A DNA stretch of 8,019 nucleotides. Source: Bifidobacteriaceae bacterium. Lineage in GTDB: Bacteria; Actinomycetota; Actinomycetes; Actinomycetales; WQXJ01. Below, piece after piece: positions 1-6,025 of this stretch. A program made the translations under genes and the position numbers. The number at the start of each line of letters is the position of its first letter. The first letter of the stretch is position 1. The notes under the pieces were generated by a model that had not been told where the DNA came from, did not search any database, and saw only the letters and a program-made list of their open reading frames with translations. The stretch spans positions 1-8,019 of the forward strand of contig JAISCU010000404.1 in the NCBI GenBank assembly GCA_031265345.1, in the 5' to 3' direction.

Positions 1-121
1 CCACGAACGCGTTTTGGGCGCATTTCACATGTCGGGTCGGCTCCGGGTCGGCCGCGACCGCCCCCGGCGCCTATGAAGCGGCTCGCCTTACCGACATCTC
101 GCCCGATGCCGCCCGCTCCCG
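1..121. other. Crp-downstream flank, no gene called
   Basis: This is the stretch between the window edge and the crp stop codon. The minus strand has stops in its short frames. One plus-strand frame, starting at base 3, stays open to a TAG at 162-164 with GC-rich third positions, so it could be the 3' end of a plus-strand gene overlapping the crp tail, but about 50 codons without a start or recognisable motif are not enough to call it. A small dyad, ggtcg-gccg-cgacc, lies near 46-59. It has no T-run after it on the minus strand, so I do not call it a crp terminator. Confidence 0.3.
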
Positions 122-823
122 TCAGGCCGCGCGCCGCGCCAGCCGCTCCACGTCGAGCAGGTAGACGGAGCGCCCTTCGAGCCTGATCCAACTGCGGGCG
201 ATGAATTCGGCCAGGGCCTTGTTGACGGTCTCGCGTGATGCGCCGACCAGGTGCGCCAATTCCTCCTGGGTCAACCCGTGGGTCACATGGATGCCTTCGG
301 CGGTGTTCTCACCGAACCGGTCGGCCAGGTCGAGCAGGGCTTTGGCGACGCGCCCGGGGACGTCCGCGAAGATCAGGTCGGTGACCGCCTCGTTGGTCCG
401 GCGTAGTCGGTGCGCGAGTTCTTGGAGCAGATGCTTGGAGGCGGCCGGGTTCTGGTCGAGCCATTCGCCAACGGCCTCGTGACTGAGTTCCAACAGTTCG
501 CTGTCCGTCACAGCGGTCGCGGTGGCGGTTCTGGGCCCTGGGTCGAACAGGGTCAGTTCCCCGATGAACTCACCCTTGCCGAGAACGGCCAGCAGGTTCT
601 CACGGCCTTCCGGCGACGCGCGCCCCAGTTTCAACATGCCCGATTCGATCAGGTACAGGCGGTCTCCCTCGTCGCCCTCCCAGAACAGGACCTTGCCCCG
701 TTCCAGATGTTGGGTCACCATCAAATCGCGCAGGCGCTGGGCTTGGTCCTGGCCGATGCCGGCGAACAAACCCGCCGCGGAGATGATGTTGAACTCCTCG
801 GTACTCCCCTCCTGCGCATTCAT
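122..823 (-). CDS. crp: Crp/Fnr-family cAMP-responsive transcriptional regulator
   Basis: Cytoplasmic global regulator of the CRP/FNR family, 233 aa, close to the usual ~224 aa of actinobacterial Crp/GlxR proteins with a few extra N-terminal residues. The cyclic-nucleotide domain occupies about residues 15-125. Its phosphate-binding cassette is at 86-104, with Gly88-Glu89-Leu90 and Arg98-Thr99 in the positions of E. coli CRP Glu72, Arg82 and Ser83, so cAMP binding is expected. The dimerisation C-helix (about 127-150) carries RRTN at 141-144. The winged helix-turn-helix follows: LTQEELAHLVGAS then the recognition helix SRETVNKAL (196-204). The Arg-Glu-Thr signature matches that of E. coli CRP, which reads TGTGA-type half-sites. 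The protein ends in ERLARRAA, like mycobacterial Crp. The ATG at 821-823 is preceded by a weak GGGG at 831-834. The gene is divergent from the PQQ-like gene. Family assignment is firm; ligand and targets are inferred by similarity. Confidence 0.95.
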   Translation of the reverse strand: MNAQEGSTEEFNIISAAGLFAGIGQDQAQRLRDLMVTQHLERGKVLFWEGDEGDRLYLIESGMLKLGRASPEGRENLLAVLGKGEFIGELTLFDPGPRTATATAVTDSELLELSHEAVGEWLDQNPAASKHLLQELAHRLRRTNEAVTDLIFADVPGRVAKALLDLADRFGENTAEGIHVTHGLTQEELAHLVGASRETVNKALAEFIARSWIRLEGRSVYLLDVERLARRAA

Positions 824-970
824 CTAGACACCCCATTCCGGTGTGGTTGCGGCTGTGGGCCGCCGCCGTGCGGACGGCCTCGCCAGTCTAACCTCCCGCA
901 GCCGAATCGACCACTCGCGTTTGCGCTACCTTTGCTTGTGTCGAACAGCCCTCCAGCGAAGCAGGTCCCA
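824..970. promoter_or_regulatory. Divergent intergenic region crp / PQQ-like gene
   Basis: These 147 bp must hold both promoters. On the minus strand TAGACT (885-890) matches the -10 consensus at four of six positions and would give crp a leader of roughly 55 nt, but I find no good -35 at the right distance. On the plus strand a TACCTT lies near 928-933, also without a good -35. A GC-rich imperfect hairpin spans 858-879 (ggccg / cggcc arms) and would fall at the start of the crp leader. I looked for a TGTGA-N6-TCACA or GTG-N8-CAC operator that would support Crp autoregulation and saw none. Confidence 0.3.
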
Positions 971-2578
971 GTGTTCAGTTCTCAGCTCCGACGTTGGCCC
1001 TTGGCGGTCGCGGTCGGGTTGGCGTCCGTGGCCGTCGGCGCCGGCGCGGCGGTGGTCGCGTCACGAGCTTTGTCGGAGGACCGGCGCGGCGGTGACGGCC
1101 CAACCGCGAGGGCCAGCCGCACGGCATCGGCGGTGGTCCTGGACAAGCCGGTCTGGGGTGAGCCCATAGACGCGGGGGAGTTGCTGGGCGGCGACCTGGA
1201 CCAGGCGGCGTTCGCCTACGCGGTGTCCACCGATGAGCTCATGACGGGCCTGCTCATGCCGGACGAGGACACAGTGGTGGTGTGCGGTTACGCCTACGGC
1301 CAGGCGAGAGCCGGGGCCGCCGTCGTCGCGGCGGTTGATCTGGGCTCGGGAGAAGTGAAATGGCGAACCGACCTGTGGCAAGAGCTGGCGCCTGGGGGCG
1401 ACGGCGTGGAGGACCTGAGCTTGATCGGCAACAACGGCGACCTGCTGGTGAATCTGTCCGTGCGTTCGGGCGAGGAAGTCGAACGCCTGTTGGTGCGGCT
1501 GGACGGCCAGGGCAAGATCGTTGAGGTGGTCGATGCCGCGTGGCTGGTGGGCGTCTCCGGCAGGGTCGCGGCGGTTTGGGCGGGCGACGAGGTCTACGCG
1601 GCGAGACCGGACGCGCTCGGCGAGGCCCTGTGGAGCGCCCCCGCGCTCGGGGGCGGCTGGGCGTCAAACCATTGGAACTCGGCGCCGGGGCTCTTGGAAA
1701 CGGCTGACGGAGAGGCCTTCGTGCTCACTGCGGACGGCTATGTGGATGCGGAGACCAGCCGTCCGGCCTGGTTCGGAGCGGACGTGGACAACGGCAGGGT
1801 CTGGTACTTCCTGACCGAGGACGGCATCGCGCTGCGGGCCGAACACAAAGTCAGGCCGGATGACGATGGTGGGGGCAGCGGTGCGACGGCGGAGGCGGGC
1901 GGCGACCCGAACGGGCCGGGCGACCCGATGGAGGTGACAGCCTTCGACCCCGCCAGCGGCGACGAGCTGTGGCGTTTCGACGCCGATTCGACCAAGTCTT
2001 CCGTGCTGGCCGAACTGGTGATCCCGCTGGGCGAGGGCCGCATCGCGGTTCGGTCGGAATCCACCGGCATGGGTGCCTACTACGCCGTGCTTGACGCCAG
2101 GACGGGAGACGAGGCCTTCAAGCTGGTGTTGAGCTCGATCATCGGGCGAATCGGCCAGACTCTGTTCACAGTCCAAGTTCGGTTCACCTATCAGTTGGTG
2201 GGGCTGGACCTGCCGGACGGCGAGGAACGATTCTCGATCACCGGCCCCTGCGCGGACCAGGACCGGCAACTGGCCGGTTACGGTCCGACGGCTGATGCCA
2301 TGTACGTCATCTGCTCCGATTGGGGATTCGGCGACCAGTCCGAGGACCCTCCGGAACTGGTCGCTTACGGCCTGGACGGTGACGACGACGAGTTGTGGTC
2401 GCTGGAGTTCCCAGCCGACTTCGGCTCGGAACCGCTCGATTTCGCTGGCGCGTCAGTCGTGGAGCAAGCGGGCCGGCGGTTCGTGCTGGTCTCATTCAGC
2501 AATGGTTGCCAGGACGACTATTGCGGCGGCCAGGTCTCGCGGGTGGTCGCCTGGCCGCTCGAGACGGAGACGGGATAG
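971..2578 (+). CDS. Membrane-anchored PQQ-like beta-propeller (BamB-like) protein
   Basis: Predicted extracytoplasmic repeat protein of 535 aa. I chose the GTG at 971 because it follows a GCAGG element by 5 nt and gives a short basic N-terminus (residues 2-8), then one hydrophobic segment at about 9-31. A GTG at 938 is possible but has no ribosome site, and the frame further upstream is antisense to crp. The rest shows degenerate PQQ/WD40-like blades, each with a 'value, Asp/Gly turn, Trp or Phe' pattern: VDLGSGEVKW (122-131), FDPASGDELWRF (325-336), LDARTGDEAFKL (374-385), LDLPDGEERFSI (412-423) and the DELWSL strand (473-478). A Gly/Asp/Pro-rich linker at 296-319 is probably a loop. There are five cysteines, all outside the membrane (105, 427, 448, 513, 518), so disulfides are likely. 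No enzymatic residues are recognised, and PQQ binding is not implied. Function unknown; a cell-surface binding or envelope-assembly role is inference from the fold. Confidence 0.8.
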   Translation: MFSSQLRRWPLAVAVGLASVAVGAGAAVVASRALSEDRRGGDGPTARASRTASAVVLDKPVWGEPIDAGELLGGDLDQAAFAYAVSTDELMTGLLMPDEDTVVVCGYAYGQARAGAAVVAAVDLGSGEVKWRTDLWQELAPGGDGVEDLSLIGNNGDLLVNLSVRSGEEVERLLVRLDGQGKIVEVVDAAWLVGVSGRVAAVWAGDEVYAARPDALGEALWSAPALGGGWASNHWNSAPGLLETADGEAFVLTADGYVDAETSRPAWFGADVDNGRVWYFLTEDGIALRAEHKVRPDDDGGGSGATAEAGGDPNGPGDPMEVTAFDPASGDELWRFDADSTKSSVLAELVIPLGEGRIAVRSESTGMGAYYAVLDARTGDEAFKLVLSSIIGRIGQTLFTVQVRFTYQLVGLDLPDGEERFSITGPCADQDRQLAGYGPTADAMYVICSDWGFGDQSEDPPELVAYGLDGDDDELWSLEFPADFGSEPLDFAGASVVEQAGRRFVLVSFSNGCQDDYCGGQVSRVVAWPLETETG

Positions 2579-2609
2579 GCGGACGGGCCGACCGAGCGGC
2601 ATCGGGCGA

Positions 2610-3299
2610 CTAAAGCTGCGCCGAAGGACACAACTCGGCCAGGCGGCAGGCCGCGCAGGCGGGCTTGCGGGAATGGCAGACCTGGCGGCCCTGGAAGATC
2701 AGGCGGTTGCAGAGGTCGGTCCACTGCTCGGGCGGGAACAGGGCGGCGATGTCGGCTTCGACCTTGTTCGCGTCCTTCTGACCGGTCCAGCCGAGCCGCC
2801 TGGCCAACCGGCCGACGTGGGTGTCGACGGTGATCCCCGGCAGGCCGAAGGCGTTGCCCAGGACCACGTTGGCGGTCTTGCGCCCCACTCCGGGCAGCGA
2901 GGTCAATTCGGCCAAGGTGCGGGGGACCTGGCCGTCGAAGCGCTCATCCAGGGCCACTCCGATTCCTTTGATGGCGGCGGCCTTGGCCCGGTACAGGCCC
3001 AGCGAGCGGATCAGTTCCTCGAGCTGCGTCAGATCGGCGGTCGCGTATCCGGCGGCGTCGGGGAAGGCCGTGAAGAGGGCGGGCGTGACCTGGTTGACGC
3101 GCTCGTCGGTGCATTGGGCTGACAGCACGGTCGCGATCAGGAGTTCCAGCGGGCTGCGGAAGTCCAACTGGCAATGGGCGTCTGGGAAGGTCTGGGCCAG
3201 GATCTCCCCGACCAGGCGCGCCTGGCGTCTGGTGGCCAGGCCGCCTTGGTCCGTCGGCTTCGCGGTGTTCCGGGCGTTCATGGTGTTCGGGGCGTTCAT
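2610..3299 (-). CDS. nth: Endonuclease III, DNA glycosylase/AP lyase
   Basis: Base-excision repair enzyme that removes oxidised pyrimidines and nicks at abasic sites by beta-elimination; 229 aa against 211 in E. coli. Everything needed is visible: helix-hairpin-helix LPGVGRKTA (135-143) with the catalytic lysine K141 (E. coli K120), VDTHV with the catalytic aspartate D159 (E. coli D138), and the C-terminal [4Fe-4S] ligands C208-X6-C215-X2-C218-X5-C224, the exact Nth spacing. The substrate-pocket motif LSAQCTD is at 59-65. The first 18 residues are extra and contain a duplicated MNAxNT. The start is the ATG at 3297-3299, which overlaps the hydrolase stop as ATGA. There is no Shine-Dalgarno sequence, so translation is probably coupled to the hydrolase. 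A second in-frame ATG at 3279-3281 is equally possible. Last gene of the holin-hydrolase-nth operon, convergent with the PQQ-like gene 31 bp away. Confidence 0.95.
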   Translation of the reverse strand: MNAPNTMNARNTAKPTDQGGLATRRQARLVGEILAQTFPDAHCQLDFRSPLELLIATVLSAQCTDERVNQVTPALFTAFPDAAGYATADLTQLEELIRSLGLYRAKAAAIKGIGVALDERFDGQVPRTLAELTSLPGVGRKTANVVLGNAFGLPGITVDTHVGRLARRLGWTGQKDANKVEADIAALFPPEQWTDLCNRLIFQGRQVCHSRKPACAACRLAELCPSAQL

Positions 3300-3300
3300 G
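3265..3300. repeat. 18-bp tandem duplication at the hydrolase/nth junction
   Basis: Two adjacent 18-bp units, gtgttccgggcgttcatg (3265-3282) and gtgttcggggcgttcatg (3283-3300), differ at a single base. Because the unit is a multiple of three it keeps both reading frames. It doubles the nth start codon (ATG at 3299 and at 3281) and gives nth an N-terminus reading MNAPNT-MNARNT. The copy next to the hydrolase supplies its TGA stop; the other copy repeats a TGA in the same hydrolase frame. Confidence 0.9.
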
Positions 3301-4234
3301 GGTTCAGGCGGTGCTCGGCCAGCCAGTCCAGCACGATCCCGGAGATCAATTCGCCGTCCTCCTCCATGGGCAGATGCCCAATCCCGCTGAGCAGTTCGAA
3401 GCGGTAATCGTCGCCGCCGAGCTCTTCCGCGCGGGCGGTCTGCCAACGCAGCACCGGGTCGGAGTCGGATTGAATCTGCAACACCGGAACCGACGGGCGG
3501 ACGCGGGCGGAGACCACGAAGCGGGCGTGCGCGGCGGTCGGCAGCGGCCGGGTGGCCCAACGCACCATCTGTGCCGCCTTGTCCGGGGCGTAGGGGATGC
3601 GCATGGCCTCGGTGTAGCGGGCGACGGTGACCGCGTCCATGACCTCCGGATTGCGCACCCAGGTCGTGAGGAGGGCCGCCATGAAGCCCGTGTCCGGCAG
3701 CAGCCTTCGCGCCACCCTGGGCGAGCGGAGGGCGGCGAGTTGCCCGGCGGCGCGGGGCGAGACCAGGAACCGCCGCTTAGGCGCGAAGGAGCCGGGGTGC
3801 ATCGACGACATCGGGATTATCCCGTCCAACGCCCCAGGCGCGCGGCTGACCATGGTCCAGGCCACCTGGCCGCCTATCCCGTGTCCCACCACGACCGCTG
3901 AACGCCGTCCCGAGGCGGTTATGACCCCGGCCACGTCCGCCGCCAGCATCGGCAGCGTGTAGCCCTCCGGGGGTTTGTCGGAAGCCCCACAGCCGCGCAG
4001 GTCCAGCGCGACCGTGCGGTAGCCTGCGGCACCTAGGTGGGTTAGCAGGTGCCGGTTCGCCCACCAATGCTGCGGCACGCCGTGCAGCAGCACCACCAGT
4101 CTGCCGTCATCCGGGCCGGTCGTGGCGGCGTGGAAACGCAGTCCCCGCGCGGCGACGAAACGATGCTCCCAGGGGCCCTCGATCAGCGCGGCGGTGAAGT
4201 CGGCTGGGGCGCCGCGCCGCGATGGCAGCGGCAA
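3296..4234 (-). CDS. Alpha/beta-hydrolase, epoxide-hydrolase-like, nucleophile replaced by Gly
   Basis: Soluble alpha/beta-hydrolase fold protein of 312 aa. The oxyanion motif HGVP is at 51-54, the strand-turn LDLRGCGASDKP at 78-88, the nucleophile elbow GHGIGG at 117-122, the probable catalytic acid D259 in QSDSDPV, and the catalytic histidine H287 in GHLPMEE. The architecture resembles epoxide hydrolases and haloalkane dehalogenases, whose elbow reads GHDxGG, but residue 119 is Gly (codon GGG at 3878-3880), so the usual Asp or Ser nucleophile is absent. Either the protein does not hydrolyse by the standard mechanism or it is a non-enzymatic relative. A similar hydrolase sits in this neighbourhood in many Actinobacteria (mycobacterial EphE region). 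Translation starts at TTG 4232-4234, the first start in frame, directly after the holin stop codon, with ACGGAG six bases upstream. Fold certain, substrate unknown. Confidence 0.85.
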   Translation of the reverse strand: MPLPSRRGAPADFTAALIEGPWEHRFVAARGLRFHAATTGPDDGRLVVLLHGVPQHWWANRHLLTHLGAAGYRTVALDLRGCGASDKPPEGYTLPMLAADVAGVITASGRRSAVVVGHGIGGQVAWTMVSRAPGALDGIIPMSSMHPGSFAPKRRFLVSPRAAGQLAALRSPRVARRLLPDTGFMAALLTTWVRNPEVMDAVTVARYTEAMRIPYAPDKAAQMVRWATRPLPTAAHARFVVSARVRPSVPVLQIQSDSDPVLRWQTARAEELGGDDYRFELLSGIGHLPMEEDGELISGIVLDWLAEHRLNP

Positions 4235-4669
4235 CTAGTTCTCCGTCCCCGATTTGGACCGTGGCTCCTGGCCGTCCGGGCGGGGGCCGTCGGCTTCGCC
4301 TTTGAGGGCGTCCAGGGAGTCTTTGACCATGGCGGTTGTCCGTCCGATCGAGGCCGCGGCTCGTTTCAGCAAGGACCTTCCAGCGGCGGCGAGCCCGGCC
4401 GCGGCCACCAGCACTACGCCGGCGGTGATGAGGTAGGCCGCCCAGGGCCAGACGCCGAGCGCGATCAATCCCCAGACGATCGCGAGCACCAGCAGCGGCA
4501 CCACGCCCAGGGCCGTCACCAAGGCGCCGCCGAGCAGCGCCACGCCAGCCCCCAAGCGGGTGCCGTCTTGGGACAGTTGGGCTTTGACGAGGTCCGCGGT
4601 GGTCCGGCTAAGCGCGCGCACCTGGGTCAGCGCCTCGGACGCGGCGGCGCCGAGTGTGCTCTTGGCCAT
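4235..4669 (-). CDS. Actinobacterial holin-X / phage-holin-family membrane protein
   Basis: Small membrane protein of 144 aa, about the usual length of the Phage_holin_3_6 (actinobacterial holin-X) family. The N-terminus (1-38) is amphipathic and hydrophilic (LSRTTADLVKAQLSQD). It is followed by two hydrophobic segments at about 39-71 and 74-97 separated by a short VWPW turn, then a basic and acidic tail (98-144) ending in a Pro/Gly/Ser-rich stretch. That tail is cytoplasmic if the two helices form a hairpin. The ATG at 4667-4669 has AGGGG six bases upstream. It is first in the operon with the hydrolase and nth, and its TAG is immediately followed by the hydrolase TTG. Despite the family name it is a chromosomal gene conserved next to these partners in Actinobacteria, with no phage genes nearby. 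The function is unknown; lysis activity is not implied. Confidence 0.85.
   Translation of the reverse strand: MAKSTLGAAASEALTQVRALSRTTADLVKAQLSQDGTRLGAGVALLGGALVTALGVVPLLVLAIVWGLIALGVWPWAAYLITAGVVLVAAAGLAAAGRSLLKRAAASIGRTTAMVKDSLDALKGEADGPRPDGQEPRSKSGTEN
4241..4246 (-). promoter_or_regulatory. Ribosome binding site fixing the hydrolase TTG start
   Basis: ACGGAG on the minus strand, six bases before the TTG at 4234. It lies inside the last codons of the holin-like gene. It supports the TTG as the real start, since no ATG or GTG follows early in that frame. Confidence 0.6.
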
Positions 4670-5044
4670 CTTGAACCCCTATCTCGCGGCCGTCGTCACT
4701 CCGGTTGGAACACTAGGAAGGGTACCGTGTTGCGACCGGGGACGCGCCCGGCGGCCACAGCCGAAACGGTCGGTGGACGGGGGTGAAGGTGGTCCGGACG
4801 TAAAACAACGGGCGAACAGGTTATCAATCGCGCAATCCAATTGCCGTAACGGAGGAATCCCGTCGACATGCCCTTAACGTAGGTTAATACGTGCGTGGGT
4901 TCCTGTTCGCCCGTTGTCTTTATGACTTCATTTCTAGCACGTCGATTGGGGCCCTGGCAAGCGCAAACGCGGAGAAAAGATGGGATGAAACGGCGGGGTG
5001 AAAATGGCCAGATAAAGCTATTCAACCACTTGTCGGAGCCATGT
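4670..5044. other. 375-bp intergenic region upstream of the holin operon
   Basis: No convincing gene. GC over 4801-5040 is about 51% by my count, far below the neighbouring coding DNA. It must carry the promoter of the holin-hydrolase-nth operon: TAGTGT on the minus strand (4710-4715) fits a -10 about 40 bases before the ATG, but no good -35 precedes it. It also holds the long inverted repeat at 4805-4917. Below the HAD stop I see no compact GC hairpin followed by Ts. A TTG-started 109-codon frame on the minus strand fills the gap (5025-4696), but has no ribosome site and uses TTA, ATA, CTA and AGA codons that the real genes avoid. Confidence 0.5.
4805..4917. repeat. Perfect 16-bp inverted repeat around an 81-bp spacer
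   Basis: acaacgggcgaacagg (4805-4820) is repeated exactly in reverse complement as cctgttcgcccgttgt (4902-4917). Two more bases pair outside a single mismatch. On both strands the outer side of the distal arm leads into a T-rich run (ttgtttta on the minus strand, ttgtcttta on the plus strand), so transcripts from either side could form a long stem ending in a U-rich tract. The spacer contains smaller overlapping dyads at 4874-4892. No direct target-site duplication flanks it. It could be a bidirectional terminator with a large loop, a structured small RNA, or a relic of a small inverted-repeat element. Confidence 0.85.
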
Positions 5045-5935
5045 TCAAATCGTTTTCCGGTTTCGGCGGAGAGTACTGAACCGGTGCCAGGCGATTGTCA
5101 TGCAAGCCCCCACAATCATCGGTCCCAAGAACGCTATGGCGGCGGTCGCCACCAGCCGCCGGTTCTCCGAGCGCACCGATTCGGGCGGGGCGAAGCGGAC
5201 CACCTCCCAGCCGCGTTCCTCGGCCACCTTCCGCAGCGGCCTTGAGGGGTTGACCACGGCTGGATGCCCAACGCTCTCGAGCATCGGCAGATCGGTGATC
5301 GAATCCGAGTAGGCGTAGGACCGCGAGAGATCGTAGCCTTCGCGGCGGGCGAGCGAGGTCATCGCCTCCACCTTCGCGGGGCCGTAATTGAAGAAGTCGG
5401 TGCCGCCGGTGTAGCGGCCGTCCTTGACCTCCATGCGGGTGGCCAGGCAATGGTCCGCGCCGAGCATGGCGCCGATCGGCTCGACCAACTCCCGGCTGGA
5501 GGCGGAGACGATCACCACGTCGCGCCCGGCGTCGCGGTGCGACTGGATCAATTCGGCGGCCTCGTCGAAGACCTGTGGGGCGATCTTGTCCGCGAGCTGT
5601 TCGCGCGCCAGGCTCCCCAGCCGCGCGGCGTCCCAGCCCGCGATGATCCCGCCGAGCAGGTGGCGCAGGCGCTCGGACTGGGTCTGCCCGGCCGCCCCGA
5701 TCTGATAGGTGGCTTGGGCGTAGACCGATCTGAGGACGGTCCGCCTGCGCAGCATCCCTTCGGCGATCAGGGTCGATGTCAGCGCCACGGTCGAACTGCG
5801 GGCGATTATCGTCTTGTCGAGGTCGAAGAAGGCTGCTGCCTTGGTCGTGGCGGGTGCGCTGGGCGTGGCGGGCGTGGGGGCCCCTGTGACGCCGGGTGCC
5901 TCGGCAGTGGCGGGTGTGGCTTCTTGATCGATCAC
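5045..5935 (-). CDS. HAD-superfamily subfamily IB phosphatase with C-terminal membrane helix
   Basis: Haloacid-dehalogenase-type phosphohydrolase of the SerB-like IB group, 296 aa from the GTG at 5933-5935. All four HAD motifs are present: motif I DLDKT with nucleophile D38 and acid D40, motif II VSAS with S144, motif III lysine K188, and motif IV YSDSITDLP with D211 and D215 for Mg2+. The helical cap lies between motifs I and II. Residues 5-32 are a low-complexity Ala/Pro/Thr linker, and about 260-283 form a hydrophobic helix before a basic tail (RRNRKTI), so the enzyme is probably tethered to the membrane. It closely resembles mycobacterial Rv3661, which is likewise divergent from ssd. An upstream ATG (5969-5971) would add 12 residues, but it coincides with a likely promoter and lacks a ribosome site; the GTG would be leaderless. 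The substrate is unknown: the family includes phosphoserine and lysophospholipid-type phosphatases. Confidence 0.9.
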   Translation of the reverse strand: MIDQEATPATAEAPGVTGAPTPATPSAPATTKAAAFFDLDKTIIARSSTVALTSTLIAEGMLRRRTVLRSVYAQATYQIGAAGQTQSERLRHLLGGIIAGWDAARLGSLAREQLADKIAPQVFDEAAELIQSHRDAGRDVVIVSASSRELVEPIGAMLGADHCLATRMEVKDGRYTGGTDFFNYGPAKVEAMTSLARREGYDLSRSYAYSDSITDLPMLESVGHPAVVNPSRPLRKVAEERGWEVVRFAPPESVRSENRRLVATAAIAFLGPMIVGACMTIAWHRFSTLRRNRKTI

Positions 5936-5941
5936 CCCAGG

Positions 5942-5971
5942 ATTTTGGCAGATGTGAAGGTGGTGTGTCAT
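5942..5971 (-). promoter_or_regulatory. Candidate promoter for a leaderless HAD transcript
   Basis: On the minus strand ATGACA (5966-5971, five of six matches to TTGACA) is followed after 18 bp by CAAAAT (5942-5947, four of six matches to TATAAT). Six bases later comes the GTG at 5935, which would place the first transcribed base at or next to the start codon. Leaderless mRNAs are common in Actinobacteria. If correct, the ATG at 5971 lies inside the -35 and cannot be the start. Confidence 0.4.
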
Positions 5972-6025
5972 CCACAGGCTTTCGGATTCTGGACCGTCCG
6001 GGTGCCGGGTCGGGCCGATGCTGTG

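Noticed and set aside
3..164. Possible 3' end of a plus-strand gene overlapping the crp tail
   Set aside because: Open with GC-rich third positions, but only about 53 codons are visible with no motif, and half of it is antisense to crp or close to it.
858..879. GC-rich hairpin between crp and the PQQ-like gene as a riboswitch or terminator
   Set aside because: The stem is imperfect, there is no T-run and no resemblance to a known riboswitch; simple high-GC composition explains it.
410..970. N-terminal extension of the PQQ-like frame over crp (open from 410)
   Set aside because: It is antisense to the conserved crp coding sequence, has no propeller or signal features, and the signal-anchor and ribosome site point to a start at 971.
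3299..3560. Upstream extension of nth into the hydrolase region
   Set aside because: The extra residues are an out-of-frame reading of the hydrolase C-terminus. Nth similarity begins after the ATG at 3299.
4696..5025. 109-codon TTG-started frame on the minus strand that neatly fills the gap between the HAD and holin genes
   Set aside because: It has no ribosome binding site, uses codons rare in the neighbours (TTA, ATA, CTA, AGA), shows no domain-like pattern and runs through both arms of the inverted repeat. Conservation in relatives would reopen it.
4985..5245. Plus-strand frame starting ATG 4985 after a GGAG
   Set aside because: The ribosome-like site is plausible, but most of the frame is antisense to the conserved C-terminus of the HAD protein and the translation looks like a shadow.
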